From: Mastigocoleus sp. MO_188.B34
Lineage (GTDB): Bacteria > Cyanobacteriota > Cyanobacteriia > Cyanobacteriales > Nostocaceae
DNA: 46,415 nucleotides
Direction: 5' to 3'
Assembly (NCBI RefSeq): GCF_030065675.1
Contig: NZ_JASJDK010000025.1
Location: forward strand, 1 to 46,415
Part shown: piece by piece, positions 1 to 10,822 of the stretch
How the letters are laid out: each line of letters begins with the position of its first letter
Numbering within the stretch: the first letter of the stretch is position 1
Notes under the pieces: generated by a model
Told to the model about the DNA's origin: nothing
What the model saw: the letters and a program-made list of their open reading frames with translations, nothing else
Databases searched by the model: none
Made by a program: the position numbers and the translations under genes

Positions 1-778
1 AAAATCAGAATTTACACGGTTTTATTTAGTAATATCAATGCTTAGTATTAAGCATAAGCAATTTAACTGGTACTTTATGCAAACAATGTATTGATATTGG
101 TTATAACCAATTTAATACCCCCTTTATAAAGAATATTATTGGTCGATTTTATAGGAATGAAAATTATATTGAGTTTTAACGTTTTTAGGAATCTATCGAC
201 TTAATAATTTTGTATAAATAAAGGGATGAAATATTTCTCCTAAGTTAAACCCAGTATATCAAATTGAGTTTAACTTTAGGGAAATTATAGACATGAAAAT
301 AACCAAGTTTTGTATTCTCAAAATTCAATAATCCTGGGTAAAAATACATAATAAGTAAATCATCGAACCAAGAAAATCTTACTAAATTACAAAGATGATG
401 TACAAAATACTCAGATACTAGGATTATTTTGCTCTCAAAGGTGAGTAAAATTTTCCATATTATTTTGTATTACTAGTAATCTGTCAAGCAAATATTGAAG
501 GGTAATTTATTGGTACTTAGTTGAGCTACAGGGTTCTTAGATCAATGTTCTTAAATCAATATTTTGTATGTTTGCTGGTATCAGCCTGTCCCTGATAGAT
601 ATAGTAAAAATGCGAACCCAAATCTTGATATCAACATTTTTAGGTCAAAATTTTTAGAACTGAGATACCAAAATTCCAACTATAAATCATCCAAAGTTGA
701 AAATTACCCTAAGTTGATGTGACAGAGTACCAGTCTTAGTTTTACTGCATATTAACTTATTAATCGAAGGGACAAAAT
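1..778. other. Intergenic region upstream of the phototaxis locus
   Basis: AT-rich stretch without a credible gene on either strand. A 14-bp tandem duplication (GTTCTTARATCAAT, 533-546 and 547-560) is visible. The last 60 bases should hold the promoter of the following operon. The segment 715-736 contains TGTGACAGAGTACCAG, which recurs with few changes near 25857. Nothing else recognisable. Confidence 0.6.
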
Positions 779-1954
779 ATGAGCCATCCAGAATTGATGG
801 TATCGAGTAATTTACTCGATGAGTTTAAAAAATGTACTCAACTGCAATACAGTGGAAAATTAAACATTAAAAGTTCAAAAGAACATAAATGGAGATTTTA
901 CTACCGTCTTGGACGCATAGTCTGGGCTACAGGTGGTACTCACCCTTTTCGCCGATGGCGAAGATACATGGCTCAATATTGTCCAGAGATTAATGTAGAT
1001 AAAATACAGTTAAGCAGTGATGATATTTCAGAAGATTACTGGGATTATCGTATTCTAGAAATCTTGCATAAAAAGCAGAAAATTAACCGCGAACAAATCA
1101 GTACTATTGTTGAGCATACAATCGCAGAACTCTTATTTGATTTAGCTCAACAGGCAAACTTCAATTTTGTTAGCTGCGAACGCAAGCAAGACGTAATCTT
1201 GGAAGCTCCAATGAGCTTTACCAGTGCAGATATGTCCTTAAAATTTATGCAGGATTCGTGGAAAATGTGGTCTGAAGGAGGACTAGCAAATTTTTCACCA
1301 GACTTAGCGCCGATATTACGTCGCTCTGAGCAACTAGAACAGATGGTTAGTCCATCTGTGTATAAAAATTTTGTAGCTTTGATGAATGGTAAGTATACTT
1401 TGCGGGATTTAGCTGTGAAAATGAAGCAAACACCGCTAGCAATTGCACGTTCTCTGCTACCTTATGTTCTCAAAGGCATTATTGAATTAATAACAGTACC
1501 CGACCTACCGTTAAAAACAATCCAAAAAAATAAGAAAACAACTCCAGGTAAACCAAACAATTCTGGTGGTTCCCTAATTGCTTGTGTAGACGACAGCCCT
1601 CAGGTATCACAAATGTTGGAACAAATATTGATTCCAAATGGGCTACGGCTTGTTAAAATTCAAGATCCTTTACAAGCTTTACCCATATTAATAGAACACA
1701 AACCAGAGTTAATTTTCTTAGATCTAGTAATGCCCGTAGCAAGTGGTTATGAAATTTGTGCTCAGCTACGTAGAGTATCTCTTTTTGCTGAAACACCAGT
1801 TATTATACTTACGGGAAGTGATGGTCTTTTTGATAGAGTCAGAGCGAAAGTAGTTGGTTCTACGGATTTTATAACTAAGCCTGTAGTTGCAGAGAAAGTC
1901 ATGAGTGTTATACGCAAATATTTACAGCCACAAAAAATAGCTAATATACGCTAA
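779..1954 (+). CDS. pixG: PatA-like response regulator (PATAN + REC), PixG-type
   Basis: 391-aa cytoplasmic regulator. Residues about 8-250 form a PATAN (PatA N-terminal) region, seen in cyanobacterial PatA/PixG/TaxP1 proteins. Residues about 268-385 are a CheY-like receiver with the acidic pocket (VDDS), phospho-acceptor Asp315 in FLDLVMP, a Thr in LTGS and the conserved Lys in TKP. ATG start with the good ribosome site GAAGGGAC a few bases upstream. It is the first of five same-strand genes in the order known from pixGHIJL (Synechocystis) and ptx (Nostoc), where this position holds the PatA-like output regulator of type IV pilus phototaxis. Role in directing pili is inferred from that synteny; PATAN regulators also occur in heterocyst patterning (PatA), but a stand-alone PatA would not be expected to head a che-type operon. 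Confidence 0.85.
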   Translation: MSHPELMVSSNLLDEFKKCTQLQYSGKLNIKSSKEHKWRFYYRLGRIVWATGGTHPFRRWRRYMAQYCPEINVDKIQLSSDDISEDYWDYRILEILHKKQKINREQISTIVEHTIAELLFDLAQQANFNFVSCERKQDVILEAPMSFTSADMSLKFMQDSWKMWSEGGLANFSPDLAPILRRSEQLEQMVSPSVYKNFVALMNGKYTLRDLAVKMKQTPLAIARSLLPYVLKGIIELITVPDLPLKTIQKNKKTTPGKPNNSGGSLIACVDDSPQVSQMLEQILIPNGLRLVKIQDPLQALPILIEHKPELIFLDLVMPVASGYEICAQLRRVSLFAETPVIILTGSDGLFDRVRAKVVGSTDFITKPVVAEKVMSVIRKYLQPQKIANIR

Positions 1955-2208
1955 CAGAATAGCGATTTAGTGGATTTTGAAGAAATTAAGGTACTAAAAA
2001 TTTAATTTTTGCAATTCAAATTTATTACTCATTATATCTTTATTTTTTGCTTGTAGATAGACAAGCTTATACTTTGACTAAATTAAATAAAATCTCAAAA
2101 TGAGATGACAATAATTCTTCTATATATAAAGTAATTTATCCTTATAGACTTCATTAAAATAGATTTTGCTCGCTCAAGAAAAAACTTTTTAATAGGTAAT
2201 TAATCATC

Positions 2209-2571
2209 ATGAATACAGTTTTAGTAGTTGAAGATGGATTAACAGATATGGAAATAATCAGTAGTTATTTACAACGTGCTGGATACTCCGTGATAACTGC
2301 AAATAGTGGTGAAGATGCCCATAATAAATTAACTCAAAATAAACCAGATATAATTTTTTTAGATGTTATCTTACCAGGCAAAAGTGGATTTGAAATTTGT
2401 AGGGATTTAAAAAAGAATCCAAATACTAGCAAAATACCTGTAGTGTTTTGTTCCACAAAAAATACTGATGTAGATAAAATGTGGGGTGATATGTTGGGTG
2501 CTGATGCCTATATTTCTAAACCAGTAGATCAAGATGAATTAACAAAAGTTTTGCAGAAGTTTAAAAAGTAA
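2209..2571 (+). CDS. pixH: CheY-like response regulator, PixH-type
   Basis: Single-domain 120-aa receiver. All catalytic positions are present: acidic pair Glu8/Asp9, phospho-acceptor Asp52 (FLDVILP), Ser82 in the switch position and Lys104 in SKP. No output domain, so it acts by protein interaction, probably as the diffusible CheY of the following CheA. It lies 254 bases after the PATAN-REC gene and 113 bases before the CheW gene. The ribosome site is weak (AGG 13 bases before ATG). Assignment as PixH/TaxP2 rests on its place in the locus. Confidence 0.85.
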   Translation: MNTVLVVEDGLTDMEIISSYLQRAGYSVITANSGEDAHNKLTQNKPDIIFLDVILPGKSGFEICRDLKKNPNTSKIPVVFCSTKNTDVDKMWGDMLGADAYISKPVDQDELTKVLQKFKK

Positions 2572-2684
2572 TACTAATAATCATTTCATTCAATACAGAA
2601 TTTTATAAAAAGACTTTTAAAAGATGAATATTTGCATGATAATGTTTTTAAAAACATCAAAAATTCAGTAAAAGGAATATAGAT

Positions 2685-3158
2685 TTGGACAGCAAACATA
2701 AATTTTTAAGTTTTAACTTGGGTAATATAGATACAGCCGTAATTTTATTAGAAGATATTACAGAAGTTGTACCAATTTCATTAACAGAAATATGCAGTGT
2801 TCCCCAAATGCATAATTATATTTTGGGAATATATAATTGGCGGGGTGAAATGCTATGGATAATTGATTTAGAAGAAATGTTGGGGTATACATCAGTCATA
2901 CAAGAGGCACCTTTAATTTCAAAAATGATGGTGATTGTTGTACAAGCAGAAGGTAAATCTTTAGGTCTTCTAGTTCGTAAGTTAATTGATATCTACTGGC
3001 TAGATACTGATTTAATGAAATCACCAGATCCTCAACTTTTTAAATCAGATATTATTCCCAGATTACATGGTTACTTTATTGATGAGTCCGAGAATATCAT
3101 TATTAGCTTAGATGCTAATGCTATTATCAAATCTCCTGCTTGGGAAATCTATAGTTAA
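2685..3158 (+). CDS. pixI: CheW-like adaptor, PixI-type (TTG start)
   Basis: 157-aa CheW-domain protein that would couple the chemoreceptor to CheA at a signalling array. The CheW fold is recognisable from the LEDITEVVP strand, the IYNWRGEMLWIIDLEEML core and the segment around VIVVQAEGKSLGLLVRKLIDI. The chosen start is TTG at 2685: it is the first possible initiator after an in-phase AAAGGA ribosome site at 2671-2676 (8-base spacing), and no ATG lies near it. Placed between CheY and receptor genes, as pixI/taxW1 is. No other domain is fused. Confidence 0.82.
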   Translation: MDSKHKFLSFNLGNIDTAVILLEDITEVVPISLTEICSVPQMHNYILGIYNWRGEMLWIIDLEEMLGYTSVIQEAPLISKMMVIVVQAEGKSLGLLVRKLIDIYWLDTDLMKSPDPQLFKSDIIPRLHGYFIDESENIIISLDANAIIKSPAWEIYS

Positions 3159-3296
3159 TCGAAATTTATTTATTCTTATTCTTCATATAATGTCGATTTA
3201 CTAATCATCTCCATTCTTAAATTAAAAAATTGCAAAATAATTCTAATATTTTTCAACTAATTTGTTTATTTTTTTTGTTGTTTGAGGTTTATATTC

Positions 3297-6200
3297 ATGA
3301 CTGATATTTATCAAGATAGTACAGAAAGAGAATGTCATACAAATGAATTAGATAATGAAGAAAATACACAGGATGATTTCCCTTGCACTCCCTCAGATAA
3401 AATTACAGCCATTGTTAATCGTGTAAGTACAGAAAAAAAGACAACTGATGAAATCTTGAAAGATTGGCGACAGCAGTCAACTAAGATAGCCAAGACAATT
3501 CGTAAAACTACAAGTATTGATACTTTATCACAAATAGTTAGTTCCGAAATCCGAGAAGTTTTAGAAGTAGATCGGGTTTTTATTTATCAATTTAGTGCTG
3601 AAGAATCTGGAATTATTTTAGCAGAATCTATTGCTCAGGGATGGACGCCCACAAAAGGAGAAATTCTCCCAGTAGTTACTTTTGGTTTAGAAACTAAAAG
3701 CTTATATTTAGATGCAGTAACAATTGATGATATTGAAGAAGTTGAACTTACACCCTATCAATTACAATTATTAGAAAAATATCAAGTAAAATCCAGTTTA
3801 ATTCTACCAATTTTTCTCGAAAATGATGTTTGGGGTTTATTGGGAGTACATAATTGTTCTACAGCTTGTCAATGGAAAGAATTCCAAATTAGTTTACTTG
3901 AGCGAGTGACAGTTGAAGTTACCCAAAAATTAAGAGATTTGGAAGTCGAGGAAAAATTAGCAGACCAAGCTCAAAAACAACGCTCTCTAAATAAGATTAT
4001 TGATAAACTCCAACGTCCTTATAAAATCGAACAAATTTTTAAAATTGCAACTCAAGAAGTACGTCAATTACTCAAATGCGAGCGCGTTGCTGTTTATCAT
4101 TTCGAGCGAGAATGTAATGGTGAATTTATTGCTGAGTCTATAGCTGCTGGTTACTCACCTTTTGTAGGAGATGAAATTCACAATTTCTGGGAAGATACAA
4201 CTTTACAGGAAACTCAGGGTGATCGCTATCGCGAGCGCGAAACTTTTACAGTTAACGATATCTATCAAGCTGGTCACTCAGAATCCCATCTAGAGATTCT
4301 CGAACAATTTGAAGTGAAAGCTTATGCAGTTGCACCAATATTTGTCGGACAAAGATTGTGGGGTTTGGTCACCGCTTATCAAAATACTGCACCCCGTGCA
4401 TGGAAAAGTTGGGAAGTTAATTTTTTAAAGCAAGTTGCAATTAATTTTGGGATTGCTGTTTCCCAAGCAGAATACATGGAGTTAATCCAAGCTCAGTCAG
4501 ATCGATTAACTCAAACAACAGAACGTCAGCAACATGTAAGTTATCTGATACGTAAAATTGGTCAAACACTAACAGAAAAATTTACTGACTCTTCCCAGTT
4601 TGAGATTATTCTCCAAACCACTGTTGCTGAAGTTCGCCGATTATTACAAGCAGACCATACAGTTATTTATCGCTTCAACTCTGACAGGAGTGGAGATTTT
4701 ATTGCTGAGTCTTTAGATCGAGGTTGGACTTCTTTTAAAGAAAAACTTACAGAAAAACAAATAGATCCAGATTTACTCCAAGAAAACGCCCACTGCGAGT
4801 CTATTCGTTCTTTAGAAAATATTTATAAGACAGACATTGAGCGAAGTGCTTATAAAAATGAAGAGACATACCTTCAAGACCCTCAAGCAATTAAATCTCA
4901 ACAAAATAAAGCATTTGTTATTAATGATATTTCCCAGGCTCAATTCCCTCGATGCTACAAAGATTTACTAGAACAATTTGAAGCAAAGGCTTATCTAATA
5001 GTACCAATTTTTCAAAACAATCAACTATGGGGATTATTAGCAACTTATCAACACTCTGATATTCGTATTTGGGAAGATTACGAAATCAGTGCAATGGGAC
5101 AAATTGCAGTATTGTTAGGAATAGCTTTACAGCAAGCAGAATACGTACGGGAACTACAAGTGCGATCGCGTAAAATACAACAAGCTGCAGAGCAAAAACA
5201 GCTAGTTAGTAATATTGTCGAACGTATCCGTCAATCTACAGGAGATTTAGAAAACCTATTCAACTCTACAGCAAAAGAAATTCGTAGTCTGTTAAGTGCC
5301 GATCGGGTTGGAGTATTTCGTTTTTGTGTAGAAAATGGCAACTACGACGAAGGTGAATTTATTGCTGAAGACGTTCTCAAGCCTTATAAATCCATACTCA
5401 AAGGTAAGGTTCAGGATCGCTGTTTTAGCGAACAATATCATTCCGGTTATCGCGAAGGTAAAATTCAAGCTATTCCTGATATTTATAATGCTGGTTTTAG
5501 TGAATGTCATATAGAAATATTGGCAGAGTTAGAGATTCGGGCAAACTTGATTGTACCCCTCATAAAAGGTGATGATTTGTGGGGATTTTTATGCGTTCAC
5601 CAGTGTAGGGAACCTAGAAATTGGGAAGAACAAGAAATTGATTTAATCAAACAAATCTCTGGTCAATTTGGAGTTGTATTGCAGCAAGCAGAGTACCTGG
5701 AAAAATTACAGATTCAGTCTCAACAATTAACTGCTGCTGCTGCAAACGATAAACAAGCTAAGGAAGAATTCCAAAAACGTGCGATCGAACTGTTAGGAGC
5801 AGTCAGACCTGCACTTGACGGCGATTTAACAGTGCGCGCTCCAATTGCAGAAGATGAATTAGGTACAATTGCTGATGCTTATAACAATACTTTGCAAGCA
5901 TTGCGACAAATAGTTTTACAGGTACAAACAGCAGCTCAACAAGTTGCAGAAAACTCTCAACGTAGTAATGGAGCACTTACAGGATTAACAACCTTAGCTC
6001 AACAACAGTCCCACGAGGTGAATGAGGCTTTAAATGAAATTCAACAAACAGTAGATTCAACTCAAGCTGTTGTCGCAAATGCGGAGTCAGTGCAAGTTGT
6101 GGTTACCCGCACCAATGCAACAGTCAACCTAGGTGATACAGCCATGAATCGGACTGTGGAAGCCATGGAGACAATTCGTGAAACTGTTGCTCAAACCAGT

Positions 6201-6755
6201 AAAAAAATTAAACGTTTAAGTGAATCTTCGCAAAAAATCTCTAAAGTAGTAAACCTAATTAGTAATTTTGCAACTCAAACCAACGTACTGGCGTTAAATG
6301 CTGCGATTGAAGCAACCCGTGCAGGTGAATATGGTAAAGGCTTTGCAGTGGTAGCAGATGAAGTTCGTTCTTTATCTCGTCAGTCAGCAGCAGCAACCAT
6401 CGAAATTGAAAAGTTAGTTCAGGAAATCCAAGAGGAAACTGGAGATGTTGCAGTTGCGATGGAAGATGGTATTCAGCAGGTAGTTGAAGGTACGACTCTA
6501 GTTAGTGAAACTCGCCAAAATTTGAATGAAATTGTAGCTGCAACAAGCGAAATTAGTAGCTTGCTTCAAGAAATTACCGATGCAACCCAAACTCAAATGT
6601 TGCAATCCGTATCAGCAACAGCATCCATGAAGGATGTCGCCCAAATTGCAAATAAAACTGCAGTTGAAGCCAATGGTATTGCAACTGTTTTCCAACAATT
6701 ATCAGAAATGGCGCAGGAACTATTAATGAGTGCAAGTAAGTTTAAAGTTGACTAA
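3297..6755 (+). CDS. pixJ: Methyl-accepting photoreceptor with four GAF domains, PixJ-type cyanobacteriochrome
   Basis: 1152-aa receptor. Four tandem GAF domains (about residues 70-215, 243-395, 432-617, 650-801) precede a HAMP-like segment (825-877) and a methyl-accepting signalling hairpin (about 880-1152). The conserved tip around 985-1030 contains [16 protein letters not shown] and [10 protein letters not shown]. No transmembrane segment is visible, unlike Synechocystis PixJ. GAF4 carries DRCF with Cys709 and the canonical chromophore Cys737-His738. This is the dual-cysteine pattern of DXCF cyanobacteriochromes, with the same 28-residue spacing as TePixJ. At the canonical Cys-His position GAF1 has Tyr-Gln, GAF2 Ser330-His331 and GAF3 Cys553-Tyr554. 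I place the start at ATG 3297, preceded by GAGG at 3284-3287; an in-frame TTG at 3282 has no ribosome site. Likely role: light input for phototaxis, signalling through the neighbouring CheW and CheA. Confidence 0.88.
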   Translation: MTDIYQDSTERECHTNELDNEENTQDDFPCTPSDKITAIVNRVSTEKKTTDEILKDWRQQSTKIAKTIRKTTSIDTLSQIVSSEIREVLEVDRVFIYQFSAEESGIILAESIAQGWTPTKGEILPVVTFGLETKSLYLDAVTIDDIEEVELTPYQLQLLEKYQVKSSLILPIFLENDVWGLLGVHNCSTACQWKEFQISLLERVTVEVTQKLRDLEVEEKLADQAQKQRSLNKIIDKLQRPYKIEQIFKIATQEVRQLLKCERVAVYHFERECNGEFIAESIAAGYSPFVGDEIHNFWEDTTLQETQGDRYRERETFTVNDIYQAGHSESHLEILEQFEVKAYAVAPIFVGQRLWGLVTAYQNTAPRAWKSWEVNFLKQVAINFGIAVSQAEYMELIQAQSDRLTQTTERQQHVSYLIRKIGQTLTEKFTDSSQFEIILQTTVAEVRRLLQADHTVIYRFNSDRSGDFIAESLDRGWTSFKEKLTEKQIDPDLLQENAHCESIRSLENIYKTDIERSAYKNEETYLQDPQAIKSQQNKAFVINDISQAQFPRCYKDLLEQFEAKAYLIVPIFQNNQLWGLLATYQHSDIRIWEDYEISAMGQIAVLLGIALQQAEYVRELQVRSRKIQQAAEQKQLVSNIVERIRQSTGDLENLFNSTAKEIRSLLSADRVGVFRFCVENGNYDEGEFIAEDVLKPYKSILKGKVQDRCFSEQYHSGYREGKIQAIPDIYNAGFSECHIEILAELEIRANLIVPLIKGDDLWGFLCVHQCREPRNWEEQEIDLIKQISGQFGVVLQQAEYLEKLQIQSQQLTAAAANDKQAKEEFQKRAIELLGAVRPALDGDLTVRAPIAEDELGTIADAYNNTLQALRQIVLQVQTAAQQVAENSQRSNGALTGLTTLAQQQSHEVNEALNEIQQTVDSTQAVVANAESVQVVVTRTNATVNLGDTAMNRTVEAMETIRETVAQTSKKIKRLSESSQKISKVVNLISNFATQTNVLALNAAIEATRAGEYGKGFAVVADEVRSLSRQSAAATIEIEKLVQEIQEETGDVAVAMEDGIQQVVEGTTLVSETRQNLNEIVAATSEISSLLQEITDATQTQMLQSVSATASMKDVAQIANKTAVEANGIATVFQQLSEMAQELLMSASKFKVD

Positions 6756-6900
6756 AACAAAGACACATAAACTATTTGCAGTTTATTTTCGAATTTAAAT
6801 TCTGGGTCAATAAACATAAGGCGTTCTACTAGAACGTCTTTACTCCTAACTCTTGAATTTTGTATAGATCTAGCATCCCACGTCCTTATCATTCATTATT

Positions 6901-6970
6901 ACCCATTACTCATTACTTGTTACTCATTACTTATTACTCATTACTTATTACTTGTTACTTGTTACTCACT
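6901..6970. repeat. Heptanucleotide tandem repeat (STRR-type)
   Basis: Ten contiguous heptamers of the form ACTCATT, ACTTATT or ACTTGTT fill the gap between the receptor and CheA genes. This is the short tandemly repeated repetitive (STRR) type known from heterocystous cyanobacteria. The same family recurs at 18691-18858. Length is likely variable between strains. Confidence 0.85.
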
Positions 6971-6999
6971 CATTCATCCTGATCCCCTAAATTCTGGTT

Positions 7000-9900
7000 A
7001 TGACTACAGATTCTTCTATCCGCGAGCAAGGCTATATTTACTTTCTCAGCGAAGCCCCAGAACTATTACAAACCATAGAGGAAGAACTTTCCGATCTCAT
7101 CGAAGACCGCAGTAAAGCAAAAGTACATAAATTAATGCGTGCTACTCATACCTTAAAAGGGGGAGCAGCAAATGTTGGATTAGAAGCAATTAATAAAATA
7201 TCTCATTCTCTCGAAGATGTATTTAAAGCTCTCTACAATCCAGAAGTAGATATTGATAATGAACTTTATAATTTACTGTTTCAGTCATTTGAGTGTTTAC
7301 AATTAGCTTTAAACGCAGAAATTACCGGAAGACCGATAGACCATGATGAACTGCTAGGACGCGCAGCGACAATATTTGCACATTTACAAGAAAAACTTGG
7401 TGATGCTTTTGGAGCGGAAACTCACATTCCCACTTCTGAAGAATTGGGATTTGATATTGTTCTATCAATTTTTGAAACTGGGGTGACTCAACGCATTGAA
7501 AGTATTACCGAACATCTGAAAAACCCACCACTACCAGCGGAATTTGCTGAGTTTTTATGTGCAGAAGCTGAGGTCTTTCATGGTTTATCAGAATCTTTGA
7601 ATTTACCTGGTTTTGGAGAAATTGCTCAAGCAACTATTACTGCGCTAGAAACCAATCCTGATAAAGCCTTAAAAATCGGTGAAGTTGTTCTTAGCGATTT
7701 ACAGAAAGCCAAAGCAGCAATCTTAGATGGCGATCGCACTCGTGGGGGAGAAGCATCACCGGCTTTAATTTCATTTACTCAAGAAGCATTAATTGACGAA
7801 CAACCAACAACCCCAGATATTCCTAATCCAGGTACCGATTTAGAATTATCAATACCATCGGGAGAAAATATAGGTTTACCTACTCCTAAAATATCATTAT
7901 CTTCCTTGTCATTAAGAGAACAAATTGAAGAATTATATGAATTTTTAACTCAAAGTATAGATATTAATCAAAAAAAATTAAAACCAAAAAAAGCTAAATT
8001 TTATTTAAAAGTTATTCGTTGTATATTAGGTTGGTTCAATCATGAGTTAGATATTGCTTCTCAAGACCTAAGCTTATCTTTACTTATTCCAAACCATAAT
8101 TCTGAAAGTTCTGTAAAAAGTTTAGAAAATTGGTTGGATCAATTTATTATCTTCTTACAAGCTGAAGAGAAGGAAAGTGATAGTCTTAAAGTCTATCGCT
8201 ACGGGATCATTTTAACGGTATTATTAACAGTAATCAGATTTAAATATTACCAAGAAGAATCTGATTTTTATCTTCCAGTTATTAACGATATACAAAACAA
8301 AATTTCTCAGCTAGCTCGAGAATATAAGAATTTACCTCCTGTCAACGAACAAGAAAAAAATTGGTTGACAAGTCCTCACATTCAAAAATTACTAAAAATC
8401 AAAGAAGCTACTCCTCAACCGGAGATTCCAACACTTGAAGATAATATTGTCGAAGCGATATGGGGAGAAGATTTAACATCTATAGAAAACGAGCCAGTAA
8501 AAATCGGGGAGCCAGAATTAATTATATCTGCCGAGGATTTAAATGGTTATAGCAAAGAAATCATATCAAGTAATTCTGAACCTGTAAAAATTGTTTCACA
8601 AACAGTAGCAGAAACTCAAGAAGCAGTTATTGAACCTGTATTAGAAACAAAAAATCAAAAAGTAAAAATAAAAAATCAATCTCCCACAGAATCTCCTCGA
8701 GCAAAACATTCTCGTTCCCAATCATCTGTACGTGTAAACGTAGAAGGATTACAAAGACTCAATTACCTCGCGGGAGAACTGCTAATTCATCAAAAACAGC
8801 GAGCTTTACAAGATACACAACTCAAACAAATAATTGAGCAATTAGTTAAGCAAAATCAACGACACCAGTTAACCTTGGAGCAACTACGCGAATTACCACT
8901 CTACAAACAGGTGACGTCACAACAGGTGCAAAATTTTGCTTCTGTTGACTTTGACTCTCTGGAAATGGATAAATATACAGAGTATTATCTTAAGCTCAAC
9001 TCTGCTTTAGAAGAAACACTACAACTACAAGAAACAACAGAATCTTTAGATTTACTACTCAGCCAATCAACTCACATCCATGAGAAAAAACAACGCTTAA
9101 CCTTAAGTATCATAGACAACTTGGTAGAAGCAAGAATGGTACCTCTGGGTAATATTCTCAATCGTTTCCCCCAAATGGTACGGAACCTAGAAAACCTCTC
9201 GGACAAACAAGTAGAACTGAAATTGGTCGGTACTCGTGTTTTAGTAGATAAAGCGATCGCCGAAAAATTATACGACCCTCTATTACATATAGTACGAAAT
9301 GCTTTTGACCATGGAATAGAAGACTTAGAAGTTCGTCGTCAAAATGGAAAAATAGAAACTGGTTCAATTGAAATTTGTGCTTACCACCAGGGTAGTCAAA
9401 CAATCATTGAAGTCAAAGATGATGGACAGGGTTTAAATTTAAATAAAATTCGTAATAAAGCAGTAGAATTTGGACTATTAACACCAGAAGCAGAATTTGG
9501 CGCTTATAGTTCTGCTCCCACAGAAGAAGAAATTTTAGATTGTTTATTTGCACCCGGTTTTTCTACTGCTGGTAAAGTTAGTGAAATCTCAGGTAGAGGT
9601 ATTGGGTTAGACATTGTACGTTCCCAACTACATTCTCTAAATGGTTCGGTTACAGTTAGTTCTATACCTCATCAAGGAACAACATTTACACTTAAAATTC
9701 CTTTTTCTATGACCACTGATAAATTAATGATTGTTCAAGTAGATAACAATTTATACGCTCTACTTCTAGATTGTATTGAAAAGATATTAATTCCCACTCC
9801 CGAACAAATTAAAGAATTTGAAGGAAAAAAAGCACTTTACTGGAAAACAGATAATGACGAGCAGATGATTAGCTTGCGTAAGCTTTCAGATTTTATGGGT

Positions 9901-10710
9901 TATAATTGCCCGCTTTTTAATGTTGATACTGCTGAGCATAAAGTTTTAAGCGAACATGCGGCAAATATGAAAAGCCCCGTGCTATTACTGCGCAGAGAAA
10001 AACAGATGTTAGGTTTAGAAGTGGACCAAATTATTGGCGAACAAGAATTAGTTATTCGACCTTTAGGAAGTACGATTACACCCCCAAAATATGTTTATGG
10101 TTGTAGCAGTTTAGCTAGTGGAAACTTAATTTTAGTTATTGATGGAACCTTGTTACCAGAACATGATCAAATGTTAGCGACTTTAGATACTACTTTCTTA
10201 CCATCAGTAAATAACCATCGTGCTTTGGGTATGGGAAGTGATAATAATCAAACCACGGCTTTACTTAACCCTTCTAAAAATAGTATTAGCCATAATCAGA
10301 TAAGTTCTCGTGTCGTTTTAATCGTTGATGATGCAATTAGTCTCCGTCAAACCCTTTCACTAACTTTACAGAAATATGGATACCAGGTAATCCAAGCACA
10401 AAATGGTGTGGAAGCTTTGGAACAGTTACAAAAAAATCCAAATATACAGTTAGTTGTGTCTGACTTAGAAATGCCACGCATGAATGGATTTGAATTATTA
10501 AGTAATATTAGACAAAGTCCAGAATTTATCAAAATACCTGTTATCATTCTTTCATCTCGTAGTGGAGATAAACACCGCCAACTTGCGCAAAATTTAGGCG
10601 CAACTGCATATTTAACTAAGCCTTATTTAGAACATGAATTTATTGCTAAAGCTGACGAATTAATTAATTATAGTTCTAAAGAATCTAGTCAATTATTATC
10701 AACAAAATAG
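7000..10710 (+). CDS. pixL: CheA-type hybrid histidine kinase with C-terminal receiver, PixL-type
   Basis: 1236-aa kinase. Residues 1-110 are an HPt (P1) domain with phospho-acceptor His50 in THTLKGGAANVG. Two further helical HPt-like segments (about 145-250 and 300-445) lack a matching His. Residues about 575-740 are the dimerisation region. The HATPase has its N box at Asn767 (RNAFDHGIED) and G boxes DDGQGL (about 806) and GRGIGLDI (about 865). A CheW-like P5 domain (about 905-1045) and a receiver with phospho-acceptor Asp1155 (VVSDLEMP) follow. This is the architecture of PixL/TaxAY1 and Nostoc PtxE. It should phosphorylate the CheY and PATAN regulators encoded upstream, under control of the GAF receptor. 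It is the last gene of the locus and is followed by a hairpin terminator. Confidence 0.9.
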   Translation: MTTDSSIREQGYIYFLSEAPELLQTIEEELSDLIEDRSKAKVHKLMRATHTLKGGAANVGLEAINKISHSLEDVFKALYNPEVDIDNELYNLLFQSFECLQLALNAEITGRPIDHDELLGRAATIFAHLQEKLGDAFGAETHIPTSEELGFDIVLSIFETGVTQRIESITEHLKNPPLPAEFAEFLCAEAEVFHGLSESLNLPGFGEIAQATITALETNPDKALKIGEVVLSDLQKAKAAILDGDRTRGGEASPALISFTQEALIDEQPTTPDIPNPGTDLELSIPSGENIGLPTPKISLSSLSLREQIEELYEFLTQSIDINQKKLKPKKAKFYLKVIRCILGWFNHELDIASQDLSLSLLIPNHNSESSVKSLENWLDQFIIFLQAEEKESDSLKVYRYGIILTVLLTVIRFKYYQEESDFYLPVINDIQNKISQLAREYKNLPPVNEQEKNWLTSPHIQKLLKIKEATPQPEIPTLEDNIVEAIWGEDLTSIENEPVKIGEPELIISAEDLNGYSKEIISSNSEPVKIVSQTVAETQEAVIEPVLETKNQKVKIKNQSPTESPRAKHSRSQSSVRVNVEGLQRLNYLAGELLIHQKQRALQDTQLKQIIEQLVKQNQRHQLTLEQLRELPLYKQVTSQQVQNFASVDFDSLEMDKYTEYYLKLNSALEETLQLQETTESLDLLLSQSTHIHEKKQRLTLSIIDNLVEARMVPLGNILNRFPQMVRNLENLSDKQVELKLVGTRVLVDKAIAEKLYDPLLHIVRNAFDHGIEDLEVRRQNGKIETGSIEICAYHQGSQTIIEVKDDGQGLNLNKIRNKAVEFGLLTPEAEFGAYSSAPTEEEILDCLFAPGFSTAGKVSEISGRGIGLDIVRSQLHSLNGSVTVSSIPHQGTTFTLKIPFSMTTDKLMIVQVDNNLYALLLDCIEKILIPTPEQIKEFEGKKALYWKTDNDEQMISLRKLSDFMGYNCPLFNVDTAEHKVLSEHAANMKSPVLLLRREKQMLGLEVDQIIGEQELVIRPLGSTITPPKYVYGCSSLASGNLILVIDGTLLPEHDQMLATLDTTFLPSVNNHRALGMGSDNNQTTALLNPSKNSISHNQISSRVVLIVDDAISLRQTLSLTLQKYGYQVIQAQNGVEALEQLQKNPNIQLVVSDLEMPRMNGFELLSNIRQSPEFIKIPVIILSSRSGDKHRQLAQNLGATAYLTKPYLEHEFIAKADELINYSSKESSQLLSTK

Positions 10711-10783
10711 TTAGTTTTACTATTAATTTAATAGCGAATAGTTAATATAAATAAATTAGATTTAATAACTTAATTAGGTAGGT

Positions 10784-10822
10784 GAAGAAACGCAGATAGT
10801 CAATGTGTTTCTTTTTCTTTTG
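10784..10822 (+). terminator. Intrinsic terminator after the CheA gene
   Basis: AGAAACGCA (10786-10794) pairs with TGTGTTTCT (10804-10812), with one G-T pair and a 9-base loop, and is followed by a T-rich run. It lies about 75 bases after the pixL stop and fits the end of the operon. Confidence 0.7.

Noticed and set aside
715-736. NtcA or CRP-type binding site
   Set aside because: Neither GTA-N8-TAC nor TGTGA-N6-TCACA fits the sequence.
6901-6970. Tandem repeats as a CRISPR array
   Set aside because: Units are contiguous 7-mers without spacers and no cas gene is present; this is STRR DNA.
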